Assembly (NCBI RefSeq): GCF_014199205.1
Contig: NZ_JACIJD010000004.1
Span: 124,001 to 188,000, forward strand
DNA length: 64,000 nucleotides
From: Muricoccus pecuniae
GTDB taxonomy: Bacteria; Pseudomonadota; Alphaproteobacteria; Acetobacterales; Acetobacteraceae
Reading direction: 5' to 3'
The notes beneath the pieces are model-generated. The model made no database searches. It was not told where the DNA came from and worked only from the letters and a program-made list of their open reading frames with translations. Below, one piece after another: positions 37,324 to 43,946 of this stretch; the stretch's first letter is position 1, and each line of letters opens with the position of its first letter. The position numbers were made by a program, and so were the translations under genes.

Positions 37324-37782
37324 TCATGGGACGGGAGGAACCGCGTGAGTTGAGCAACGCCAGCGTCCCTGGGCGCTGATGCGCTCGGGGCCGCCGAGAT
37401 CAGGCTCAAGCCCCTCGGCCCAGAACGTTCCCGAGCGGCCATTCGATGTCGTATCAACGCGGAGGCCATTATCCGGCGCGAAGGGTGTGCGCCAATGGCG
37501 GCCATCGACCCAGACGTGCAACGAAACTCTACTTCCTTCAGCTAGGGTCATTTGTTGCGGCGAACGCGGAGGGACGCGCAACATCAGACCCCAACCAGAC
37601 TTGTCCTTCGCAAACCTGACAGACCCCGGCTCACAGAAATGCATCCAATCGACTGAATGCGAGAGGAGGATTGCCCTTCCTGCCGTCGCTCCTGATACCT
37701 GAACCTCAATGGCAACATCTGCATCAGGCAGCGGAGTGCAGGCCACCCCCATTAGGGCACCGATGATAGCAATTACTCGCAA
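37324..37782 (-). CDS. Putative lipoprotein carried by the insertion
   Basis: The 152-residue protein starts at TTG 37782 with MRVIAIIGALMGVACTPLP: a short hydrophobic leader and a lipobox-like GVAC, predicting a lipid-anchored Cys15. The mature part (EVQVSGATAGRAILLSHSVDWMHF, GWGLMLRVPPRSPQQMTL, SLHVWVDGRHW) looks like a beta-rich periplasmic domain; I do not recognise its family. It occupies half of the insertion and its lower GC and codon use set it apart from neighbouring genes, which points to transfer. The ribosome binding site is weak (GGAAA near the start), so expression is uncertain. No transposase-like motifs are seen. Confidence 0.55.
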   Translation of the reverse strand: MRVIAIIGALMGVACTPLPDADVAIEVQVSGATAGRAILLSHSVDWMHFCEPGSVRFAKDKSGWGLMLRVPPRSPQQMTLAEGSRVSLHVWVDGRHWRTPFAPDNGLRVDTTSNGRSGTFWAEGLEPDLGGPERISAQGRWRCSTHAVPPVP

Positions 37783-38015
37783 CCGGTTTTCCAGTGCAGA
37801 GGTTTTTACCCTCCCGCGTAAGCGGCGAGGTAGCGGCTTTAGTGCAATAGGCTGGTCCTCCTTAGATGGAGCGTACCGCTGGTCGTCGTCTCAGCCTACT
37901 GCGGCACCGCCTCGTCTTAGCCAGTGGTGCGAAAATAGATTGGCTCTGTGTTCGCTCGCAGGCGGTGGAGCGGACGCTTGGGTATGAGGCATCTACATCC
38001 GCTTCCCACCCTGAG

Positions 38016-38041
38016 CGGTCATTCACCAGGGCGATTGGTAT
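38016..38041 (-). repeat. Right terminal inverted repeat of the insertion
   Basis: Read on the minus strand it begins ATACCAATCGCCCTGG and matches the left end at 23 of 26 positions. The GFA frame resumes at 38042. Confidence 0.8.
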
Positions 38042-38168
38042 CAGACCCTTCGACCTGCGGGAGGTCCCGGTGAATAACGGGGTGAACCACCCTTCCGCTT
38101 CCGGCGTGTCCCGCCTGGCAGGCGTGCTGCGCTTCTTCCCGGCGGAGGAGGGGGGCTGAGGGGCCGCC

Positions 38169-39503
38169 TCACCGCCCCGGCCACACCCCCGGCCGCACCC
38201 CGGCCGCCGTGAACACGCCGTAAGCCGTGATGCCGAGCGCCACCGCCAGGAAGTGCCCGTCCAGCCCCATGCCGGCGAGGTCGCCGAGCAGCCAGCCGCC
38301 GCCCACAGCGAGGGCGATGCGCGACACCCCGGCCGCGACCGGCCAGCCCATCCGCCCCGCGCCCTGGGAAGCGAAGTAGAGCGCCATGCCCAGGCCGAAG
38401 CCGCCGAAGGCCGGGCCGGTGAAGGAGAGCGCCCGCGCCGCCATCGCCACCACCGCCGGGTCCGAGGTGAAGAAGCCCGCGAAGCTCCGGGGCGCCAGCG
38501 CCACGGCGAGGCCGATCGCCCCCGTCACGCCCAGCGCCATCAGCCCGCCCGTCCAGGCGATCCGCCGCGCGCCCTCCCAGTCCCCCGCCCCGACCGCGCG
38601 GCCGACGAGCGCCGTCAGCGCCGAGCCCACCCCGAAGGCGATGGGGATCATGAGGAACTCCAGCCGTGCCGAGATGCCATAGGCCGCCACCGCCGCCGCC
38701 CCCTCCGCCGCGATCCGGGCGGTGACGAGGATGGTGGTCAGGTTCGCCACCCCCGCCAGGGCCGAGGCCACCAGCCCGACGGAGAGGATGCGCCAGAACA
38801 TCGCGCGGGAGGGCCGGACCCGCAGCACCGGCCGGAACCCCATCCCGCCCCGCATCACCACCCAGCCCATGGCAAGGGTAGAGGCGATGAAGACGAGGGC
38901 CTGGGCCAGGCCGATGCCCGGCAGCCCCATCCCCGCCGGCTCCGCCAGCGCCCAGGCGAGGGGCGGATAGGCGGCCCAGGTCAGCAGCAGCACCCGCGCC
39001 GCCAGCGCGTGCCGCCCGGCCCCGCGCAGGACCGAGGCGAGCGTGTTGGCCAGCCAGACCGGCACGGCCCCGAGGCCGAAGAGAGCCACGGCATAGGGCG
39101 CGGCGGCCGCCGCCGCCTCGGCCCCGCCGATCATCCCGAAGACCGCGTGCGGGAAGCCCGCGAGCAGGATGGCAAAGCCCGCCCCGGCCAGCAGCGCGAT
39201 CAGCACGGCGTGCAGCACGAGGGCCGAGGCCTCCTCCCGCCGCCCCGCCCCCAGCGCGCGGGCGATGGCGGAGACGATGCCGCCCCCCATCGCCCCGGAC
39301 GACATCTGCTGCATCAGCAGGGAGAAGGGCAGCACCAGCGACCACCCCGCCAGCGCCGCCGTTCCCTGCCGCGCCGCGAGCCAGGTCTCGGCCACCTGCC
39401 CGCCCGCCTGGAGAACGGCGCTGAGCGCGGTGGGCGCGGCCAGGGCGAGGATCATCCGGGCCGCGGAGGGCCGGGGCGGCGCGACGGCCAGGGTCTCAGC
39501 CAT
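38169..39503 (-). CDS. MATE-family multidrug exporter
   Basis: From ATG 39503 the protein has 444 residues with twelve hydrophobic segments. MILALAAPTALSAVLQAGGQVAETWLAARQGTAALAG corresponds to MATE TM1 and TM2, and the second half repeats it (FWRILSVGLVASALAGVANLTTILVTARI). MATE pumps export cationic or aromatic compounds with Na+ or H+. The start lies 8 bases inside the preceding HxlR gene, so the two are one translationally coupled unit under the HxlR operators. It runs toward the interrupted GFA gene, with 9 bases between stops. Confidence 0.92.
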   Translation of the reverse strand: MAETLAVAPPRPSAARMILALAAPTALSAVLQAGGQVAETWLAARQGTAALAGWSLVLPFSLLMQQMSSGAMGGGIVSAIARALGAGRREEASALVLHAVLIALLAGAGFAILLAGFPHAVFGMIGGAEAAAAAAPYAVALFGLGAVPVWLANTLASVLRGAGRHALAARVLLLTWAAYPPLAWALAEPAGMGLPGIGLAQALVFIASTLAMGWVVMRGGMGFRPVLRVRPSRAMFWRILSVGLVASALAGVANLTTILVTARIAAEGAAAVAAYGISARLEFLMIPIAFGVGSALTALVGRAVGAGDWEGARRIAWTGGLMALGVTGAIGLAVALAPRSFAGFFTSDPAVVAMAARALSFTGPAFGGFGLGMALYFASQGAGRMGWPVAAGVSRIALAVGGGWLLGDLAGMGLDGHFLAVALGITAYGVFTAAGVRPGVWPGR

Positions 39504-39981
39504 CGGCGCGCTCCACCAGGGCGAGCCGGCGGCGCATGGCCTCCCCCGCCCCGGGACCGGGCAGCAGCCGTACCGCCTCGGGGGTGAGCGGGGCGCCGTC
39601 CGCACCGAGCGGCGGGGGGATGGCGACCTCCTCCCCCGTCGCCCGGTCCACCAGCCGCACCACCGGGCCGTCCGGGGCCATCCAGCGGTCGCTCCAGCGC
39701 TTGAGGGCGAGGAAGGCGGGGAAGAAGTCGCGCCCCTTCTCCGTTAGCCGGTAGGCGTGGCGCGCCCCCTCCGGCACGCGCTCCAGCAGACCGTGCTCCA
39801 CCAGCTTGGCGAGGCGCGCGCTCAGGATGTTGGTGGCGATGCCGAGGTGGCGCGCGAAGTCGTCGAAGCGGGTGGTGCCGTAGAAGGCCTCCCGCATCAC
39901 CAGGATGGCCCATCGCTCCCCGAGCACCTCCATGGAGCGGGCGATCGGGCATCCCATGAGGGAGAAGTCGGTGCGGGGCAT
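39496..39981 (-). CDS. HxlR-family transcriptional regulator
   Basis: From ATG 39981, behind GGAGGG, the protein has 161 residues. MGCPIARSMEVLGERWAILVMREAFYGTTRFDDFARHLGI is the HxlR winged-helix start with the conserved redox-capable Cys (MGC). TNILSARLAKLVEHGLLERV is the recognition region. A C-terminal 55-residue extension lacks a known fold. It precedes and overlaps a MATE exporter gene, so it probably controls it, perhaps in response to an electrophile or quinone sensed by the Cys; that stimulus is inferred. The promoter region holds two perfect palindromes at 39997-40036, and an alternative ATG at 40011 lies inside the first one and is unlikely. Confidence 0.92.
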   Translation of the reverse strand: MPRTDFSLMGCPIARSMEVLGERWAILVMREAFYGTTRFDDFARHLGIATNILSARLAKLVEHGLLERVPEGARHAYRLTEKGRDFFPAFLALKRWSDRWMAPDGPVVRLVDRATGEEVAIPPPLGADGAPLTPEAVRLLPGPGAGEAMRRRLALVERADG

Positions 39982-39996
39982 GGCTGCCCTCCGTTG

Positions 39997-40036
39997 GCTT
40001 GCATCATGCAAGCCAATAAGCTTGCATGATGCAAGC
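39997..40036. promoter_or_regulatory. Double palindromic operator, likely for the HxlR regulator
   Basis: Two 17-base palindromes, GCTTGCATCATGCAAGC (39997-40013) and GCTTGCATGATGCAAGC (40020-40036), are separated by CAATAA, giving a 23-base centre spacing or about two helix turns. They lie 16-55 bases upstream of the regulator ATG, where an autoregulatory operator is expected. Confidence 0.85.
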
Positions 40037-40235
40037 TAATTCCGCTCCTACCCCCGTGTGCCAGGCTGACTGCCGTTCGAAATGCGGCGTCGCGGGGATG
40101 AAGGTGCAGGGCGACGGCCCCGGCCGCAACGCGGACGGTGGCGTCCCAGGCCACGGCCTCGGGCGTCATCCGCAGGGCGGGATGAAGTACGGCGCGCGCC
40201 CCGTTCAGGCAGGCCTGGGGCGCATCGGGGGGCTT

Positions 40236-40538
40236 CTACCCCCGGCCGAGCGCCCGGCGGATGCCGCGGCCCCAGCCCTGCATCCGGCCGCCGAGGGAGG
40301 CCTCCATCCGCTCGATCCGCGAGACGGCGTTCGGCCAGCGTCCCTCCACCCAGGCCCAGCGGTTCGCGGCCCAGAGATACTGGTCCCGCAGCACGAAGAG
40401 CCCGAGGGCGAGGAAGATGAAGCCCTGAAGGAAGGGCAGGATGCAGCCGAGCACGCCCACCACCATGAAGAACCATCCCAGCGCCTTGCGGCCGGGGCGG
40501 GGGTTGAGCGTGACGAAGGCGGGGCGGGCGTGATCCAT
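40236..40538 (-). CDS. PGPGW-type small membrane protein
   Basis: From ATG 40538 the protein has 100 residues. RPGRKALGWFFMVVGVLGCILPFLQGFIFLALGLFVL is the PGPGW/DUF454-like pattern: a short Pro-Gly stretch and two close hydrophobic segments forming a helical hairpin. The C-terminal RWAWVEGRWPNAVSRIERME is amphipathic and cationic. The role of this family is unknown. It is alone between the HxlR region and lpdA, with 59 bases before lpdA's stop. Confidence 0.75.
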   Translation of the reverse strand: MDHARPAFVTLNPRPGRKALGWFFMVVGVLGCILPFLQGFIFLALGLFVLRDQYLWAANRWAWVEGRWPNAVSRIERMEASLGGRMQGWGRGIRRALGRG

Positions 40539-40597
40539 CCCGCCGCCAGATGGCCCGCGCGCCCCGCGGATCAACCGGGGCGCGCGGGCTTGTCAGA

Positions 40598-41989
40598 TCA
40601 GATGTGAATGGGGCGCCCGTCCACGGCCAGCGCGGCCTCCTTCACCGATTCGCTCAGCGTCGGGTGGGCGTGGCAGATGCGGGCCACGTCCTCGGCGCTG
40701 GCGCCGAACTCGATGGCCGTGACCATCTCGGCGATGAGGTGCCCGGCATCGGGGCCGAGGATATGGGCGCCGAGCACGCGGTCGGTCGTCTTGTCCGCGA
40801 GGATCTTCACGAAGCCGTCCAGGTCGCCCATGGCGCGGGCCCGGCCATTGGCGGTGAAGGGGAACTTGCCGACCTTGTAGGCCGTGCCCGCCGCCTTCAG
40901 CTCGTCCTCGGTGGCGCCCACGGCGGCGACCTCGGGCCAGGTGTAGACGATGCCGGGGATGGCGCCGTAGTTCACATGGCCGTGCTGCCCGGCCAGGATC
41001 TCGGCCACCGCCACGCCCTCGTCCTCGGCCTTGTGGGCGAGCATGGCGCCCGCGATCACGTCGCCGATGGCGTAGATGCCGGGGACATTGGTCGCGAAGT
41101 GCTCGTCGGTCCTCACCCGGCCGCGCTCGTCCAGCGCCACGCCGACGGCCTCCAGCCCGAGCCCCTCGACATAGGGGCGGCGGCCGATGGCGACGAGCAC
41201 GACATCCGCCTCGACCGTCTGCGCCTCGCCGCCCTTGGCCGGCTCGACCGAGAGGGAGATGCCCGCCTCGGTCCTGGTCGCGCCCGTGACCTTGTGGCCG
41301 AGCTTGAACTTGAAGCCCTGCTTCGTCAGCACGCGCTCGAAGTTCTTGGCGATCTCCGTGTCCATGCCGGGGAGGATGCGGTCGAGGAACTCGATCACCG
41401 TCACCTCGGCGCCGAGGCGGCGCCACACGCTGCCCAGCTCCAGCCCGATCACGCCGCCGCCGATGACGACGAGGTGCTTGGGCACGCTCTCCAGCTCCAG
41501 CGCGCCGGTGGAGGTGACGACGGTCTTCTCGTCGATCTCCACGCCGCGCAGCGGGATGCTGTCGCTGCCCGTGGCGATGACGATGTTCTTCGTCTCATAG
41601 GTGGTGCCGGCCACCTCGACCTTGCCCGGCGCCGTGATCTTCCCAGCGCCCTTCAGCCAGGTGACCTTGTTCTTGCGGAAGAGGAACTCGACGCCCTTGG
41701 TGTTGGCCGAGACCACCTCCCCCTTGCGGGCCTGCATCCGGGCGAGGTCGAGCTTGATGCCCTCCACGGTGATGCCGTGGTCGGCGAACTTGTGGGCGAT
41801 CTCCTCGAAGTTCTCGGAGGACTGGAGCAGCGCCTTGGAGGGGATGCAGCCGATGTTGAGGCAGGTGCCGCCGAGCGTCTCCCGCTTCTCCACGCAGGCG
41901 ACCTTCATGCCGAGCTGCGCGGCCCGGATGGCGCAGACATAGCCGCCGGGGCCGGAGCCGATGACGATGAGATCGAAGGAGTCGGGCAT
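40598..41989 (-). CDS. lpdA: Dihydrolipoamide dehydrogenase (E3)
   Basis: From ATG 41989 the protein has 463 residues. FAD motif [19 protein letters not shown], redox disulfide Cys43-Cys48 ([10 protein letters not shown]), NAD motif [13 protein letters not shown], and the C-terminal dimer domain with HAHPTLSE (His-Glu proton relay) are present. It reoxidises dihydrolipoyl groups of the 2-oxoglutarate dehydrogenase complex, whose odhA and odhB genes lie upstream on the same strand, separated by a GFA gene and terminator-like hairpins. It may also serve pyruvate dehydrogenase, whose genes are not here. Confidence 0.97.
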   Translation of the reverse strand: MPDSFDLIVIGSGPGGYVCAIRAAQLGMKVACVEKRETLGGTCLNIGCIPSKALLQSSENFEEIAHKFADHGITVEGIKLDLARMQARKGEVVSANTKGVEFLFRKNKVTWLKGAGKITAPGKVEVAGTTYETKNIVIATGSDSIPLRGVEIDEKTVVTSTGALELESVPKHLVVIGGGVIGLELGSVWRRLGAEVTVIEFLDRILPGMDTEIAKNFERVLTKQGFKFKLGHKVTGATRTEAGISLSVEPAKGGEAQTVEADVVLVAIGRRPYVEGLGLEAVGVALDERGRVRTDEHFATNVPGIYAIGDVIAGAMLAHKAEDEGVAVAEILAGQHGHVNYGAIPGIVYTWPEVAAVGATEDELKAAGTAYKVGKFPFTANGRARAMGDLDGFVKILADKTTDRVLGAHILGPDAGHLIAEMVTAIEFGASAEDVARICHAHPTLSESVKEAALAVDGRPIHI

Positions 41990-42112
41990 GGTGGACGGGC
42001 CTTGCAATGATCTTCCGGGGGCAGGTAGCAGCCCGGGGCCTTTCCTTGAAGGGTGCAGGGCGCGGATATCGGTCCCGGCAGGGTTGACCGGGCCGCATTC
42101 CGCCGGCCCACC

Positions 42113-42505
42113 CTATCCGGGATAGCGCTCGAACTCCGGCAACTCGTCCAGCCGCCGCATCCAGCGCAGCCGCTCGGCCACCTGGATCTGCGCCCCGGGC
42201 GGCAGGGCGTCGGGGTCGTCCAGCGTGCCGGTCTGGATATCGACCATCCCCGGCAGCATCGCCTCGTTCACGTAGAACAGCCCCGTGCCGCAGCGCCCGC
42301 AGAAGTGGCGCCGCCCGTGCTCGGAGGAGGGGTAGACCACCGGTTCGCCCTCCACCTTCAGCGCCCCGGCCGGGACCATGGCCCAGCCCACCATCGGCGC
42401 CCCGGCATGGCGTCGGCAGTCCGAGCAGTGGCAGAGGGCGTGGTGCAGCACCTCGTCCGGCATCTCGTAGCGGATGGCCCCGCAATGGCATCGGCCGGTC
42501 AGCAT
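42113..42505 (-). CDS. GFA-family zinc protein
   Basis: From ATG 42505 behind GGGGAGGG the protein has 130 residues. The zinc cysteines are complete: TGRCHCGAIRYE, CHCSDCRRHAGAP, HFCGRCGTGLFYVN. The C-terminus is intact, so this is a full second GFA member, in contrast to the disrupted one at 36824. It is only loosely similar in sequence to that copy, so it is not a recent duplicate. It lies between odhB and lpdA but has its own upstream hairpins and probably its own promoter. Its function is unknown; formaldehyde-glutathione adduct formation is possible but unproven. Confidence 0.87.
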   Translation of the reverse strand: MLTGRCHCGAIRYEMPDEVLHHALCHCSDCRRHAGAPMVGWAMVPAGALKVEGEPVVYPSSEHGRRHFCGRCGTGLFYVNEAMLPGMVDIQTGTLDDPDALPPGAQIQVAERLRWMRRLDELPEFERYPG

Positions 42506-42526
42506 CGGCACCCTCCCCTTCCCCCG

Positions 42527-42588
42527 GGGAAGCCCTGCACGGCAGGGCCTTCCCCGGTGAAGCCCTGCCATGCAGGGCTTCACCGGGG
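42527..42588. repeat. Paired palindromes (REP-like element)
   Basis: CCCCGGTGAAGCCCTGC and its exact complement (42552-42568 with 42572-42588) form a perfect 17-base stem around CAT. Just left, GGGGAAGCCCTGC and GCAGGGCCTTCCCC (42526-42553) form a near-perfect stem sharing GAAGCCCTGC. The two related palindromes in tandem look like a bacterial REP or BIME unit. They lie between a GFA gene and odhB. Confidence 0.6.
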
Positions 42589-42614
42589 GGAACCTAGCAT
42601 GGCCGGGGGGCCGG

Positions 42615-42650
42615 AACGGAAACGGGCCGGGAGGGTCGCCCCTCCCGGCC
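42615..42650 (-). terminator. Terminator after odhB
   Basis: On the minus strand GGGCCGGGAGGG pairs with CCCTCCCGGCCC (42639-42650 with 42623-42634), followed by GTTTCCGTT. It lies 27 bases past the odhB stop. Confidence 0.8.
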
Positions 42651-42676
42651 CGCACCATTCCATCAGATGGAAAGCA

Positions 42677-43921
42677 TCAGAGGCCGAGCAGCAGGCGCCG
42701 CGCGTCCTCCACGCTCTCCTTCACGCGCACGAGGAAGGACACCGCCTCCTTCCCGTCCACGATCCGGTGGTCGTAGCTCAGCGCGATGTACATCATCGGG
42801 CGGATCTCGATCTTGCCGCCCACCACCATCGGCCGCTCCTTGATCGCGTGCATCCCGAGGATGCCGGACTGGGGCGGGTTCAGGATCGGGGTGGACATGA
42901 GCGAGCCGTAGATGCCGCCATTGGTGATGGTGAAGCTGCCGCCCGCCATCTCCTCGAGCTTCAGCTGGCCCTCGCGCACGCGCTTGCCGAAATCGCCGAT
43001 CGCCTTCTCGACGCCGGCGAAGGAGAGGTCCTGCGCGTTCCGCAGCACGGGCACGACGAGGCCGGAGGGCCCGCCCACCGCGATGCCCATGTTCACGAAG
43101 TTCTTGTAGACGATCTCGTCGCCGTCGATCTCGGCGTTCACCGCCGGGAACTCCTGCAGCGCGGCGACGCAGGCCTTCACGAAGAAGGACATGAAGCCGA
43201 GCTTCACGCCGTGCTTCTTCTCGAAGGCGTCCTTGTACTCGGCGCGCAGCGCCATCGCGGCCGACATGTCCACCTCGTTGAAGGTGGTGAGCATGGCGGC
43301 GGTGTTCTGCGCCTCCTTCAGGCGCCGCGCGATGGTCAGGCGCAGGCGGGTCATCTTCACCCGCTCCTCGCCCGCCTGGAGGCTGCGCGGGGCAGCCTTG
43401 GCGGCAGGGGCCGGCGCGGCAGCGGCCGCCGGGCGGGACAGGAACTCCAGCACGTCGCCCTTGGCGATCCGGCCGTCCTTCGCGCTGCCCTGGCCGATCT
43501 GCTCCGCGGTGACGCCCTTCTCGGACATCATCTTCGCCGCGGCGGGCAGCGGGGCATGGGCGGAGGGCTCGGCACCGCCGGGGCGGGACACCGGGCCGGC
43601 CGGGGTGCGCGGCTCCTCGACCTTCGGGCCGGAGGCGGCGGGGGCCGGGGCGGCCGCCGGGGCGGGCTTGACAGCGCCCGCGCCGGTACCCGCGCCCAGC
43701 GTGCCGAGCACACCGCCCGGCTCCACCTCGGCGCCCTCATCGGCGGCGATGCTCTCGATGGTGCCGGCGGAGGGGGCGTTCACCTCCACCGTCACCTTGT
43801 CCGTCTCCAGCTCGACCAGCGGCTCGTCGGCGGCCACCGATTCGCCCACCTTCTTCAGCCAGCGCGCGACGGTGGCCGTGGAAACGCTCTCGCCCAGCGT
43901 GGGCACCAGGATCTCGGTCAT
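42677..43921 (-). CDS. sucB: Dihydrolipoyllysine succinyltransferase (E2 of 2-oxoglutarate dehydrogenase)
   Basis: The 414-residue protein starts with a lipoyl domain carrying the lipoylated Lys42 in [10 protein letters not shown] long Ala/Pro linker holds the E3-binding domain ([31 protein letters not shown]). The C-terminal catalytic domain follows from about residue 175 with GIMGLH-type [11 protein letters not shown], and [13 protein letters not shown] with catalytic His and Asp. It transfers succinyl groups to CoA and forms the core of the complex with odhA and lpdA. It starts 25 bases after the odhA stop, so they are one operon. Confidence 0.97.
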   Translation of the reverse strand: MTEILVPTLGESVSTATVARWLKKVGESVAADEPLVELETDKVTVEVNAPSAGTIESIAADEGAEVEPGGVLGTLGAGTGAGAVKPAPAAAPAPAASGPKVEEPRTPAGPVSRPGGAEPSAHAPLPAAAKMMSEKGVTAEQIGQGSAKDGRIAKGDVLEFLSRPAAAAAPAPAAKAAPRSLQAGEERVKMTRLRLTIARRLKEAQNTAAMLTTFNEVDMSAAMALRAEYKDAFEKKHGVKLGFMSFFVKACVAALQEFPAVNAEIDGDEIVYKNFVNMGIAVGGPSGLVVPVLRNAQDLSFAGVEKAIGDFGKRVREGQLKLEEMAGGSFTITNGGIYGSLMSTPILNPPQSGILGMHAIKERPMVVGGKIEIRPMMYIALSYDHRIVDGKEAVSFLVRVKESVEDARRLLLGL

Positions 43922-43946
43922 CTGTCTTTCCTACAGCCCTGCCGTC

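Larger units (their letters stand above)
37142..38041. mobile_element. 900-bp insertion element with terminal inverted repeats and a passenger lipoprotein gene
   Basis: The ends are imperfect 26-base inverted repeats, 23 of 26 identical: left 37142-37167 begins ATACCAACCGCCCTGG, right 38016-38041 read inward begins ATACCAATCGCCCTGG. The interior is visibly less GC-rich than both flanks. Removing it with one AT copy restores the GFA reading frame, so the target duplication is probably AT (2 bases) and the boundaries are well fixed. I find no transposase; a short VERTLG-like string on the plus strand near 37965 is too weak to call a remnant. It contains one plausible gene, a minus-strand lipoprotein. 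It is therefore likely a non-autonomous element mobilised by an enzyme elsewhere; the family is not identified. Confidence 0.78.
36824..38159 (+). pseudogene. GFA-family (glutathione-dependent formaldehyde-activating-like) gene interrupted by an insertion
   Basis: The N-terminal part (36824-37143) encodes the zinc-binding GFA fold: GSCHCGAVCFEV, CTCSICRM, HFCSVCGIYTHH, GVNLACLEGS. The C-terminal part (38042-38159) continues IRPFDLREVPVNNGVNHPSASG to FFPAEEGG. Joining the two through one AT dinucleotide gives an uninterrupted 145-residue protein, CLEGSIRPFDL at the seam, of normal family length. In the present sequence translation runs into the insertion, giving a 39-residue alien tail and a stop at 37261. 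The truncated product keeps the zinc cysteines but lacks the C-terminal strand and is probably inactive. GFA proteins are often uncharacterised zinc proteins; the formaldehyde activity of the founding member is disputed. Confidence 0.85.

Noticed and set aside
37379-37702. Plus-strand 107-codon frame inside the insertion
   Set aside because: It is antisense to the lipoprotein frame, without leader, family motif or ribosome binding site.
37950-38015. Transposase remnant in the insertion (VERTLG-like string)
   Set aside because: Six residues resembling an IS5-type C-terminus are not enough; no catalytic acidic residues are found nearby.
37866-38159. Independent 97-residue gene at the right end of the insertion
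   Set aside because: Its last 40 codons are the displaced C-terminus of the GFA gene; the first part lies in the insertion and lacks a ribosome binding site.
40037-40235. Small gene between the HxlR operators and the PGPGW gene
   Set aside because: Open frames on both strands are short, lack ribosome binding sites and show no recognisable sequence.
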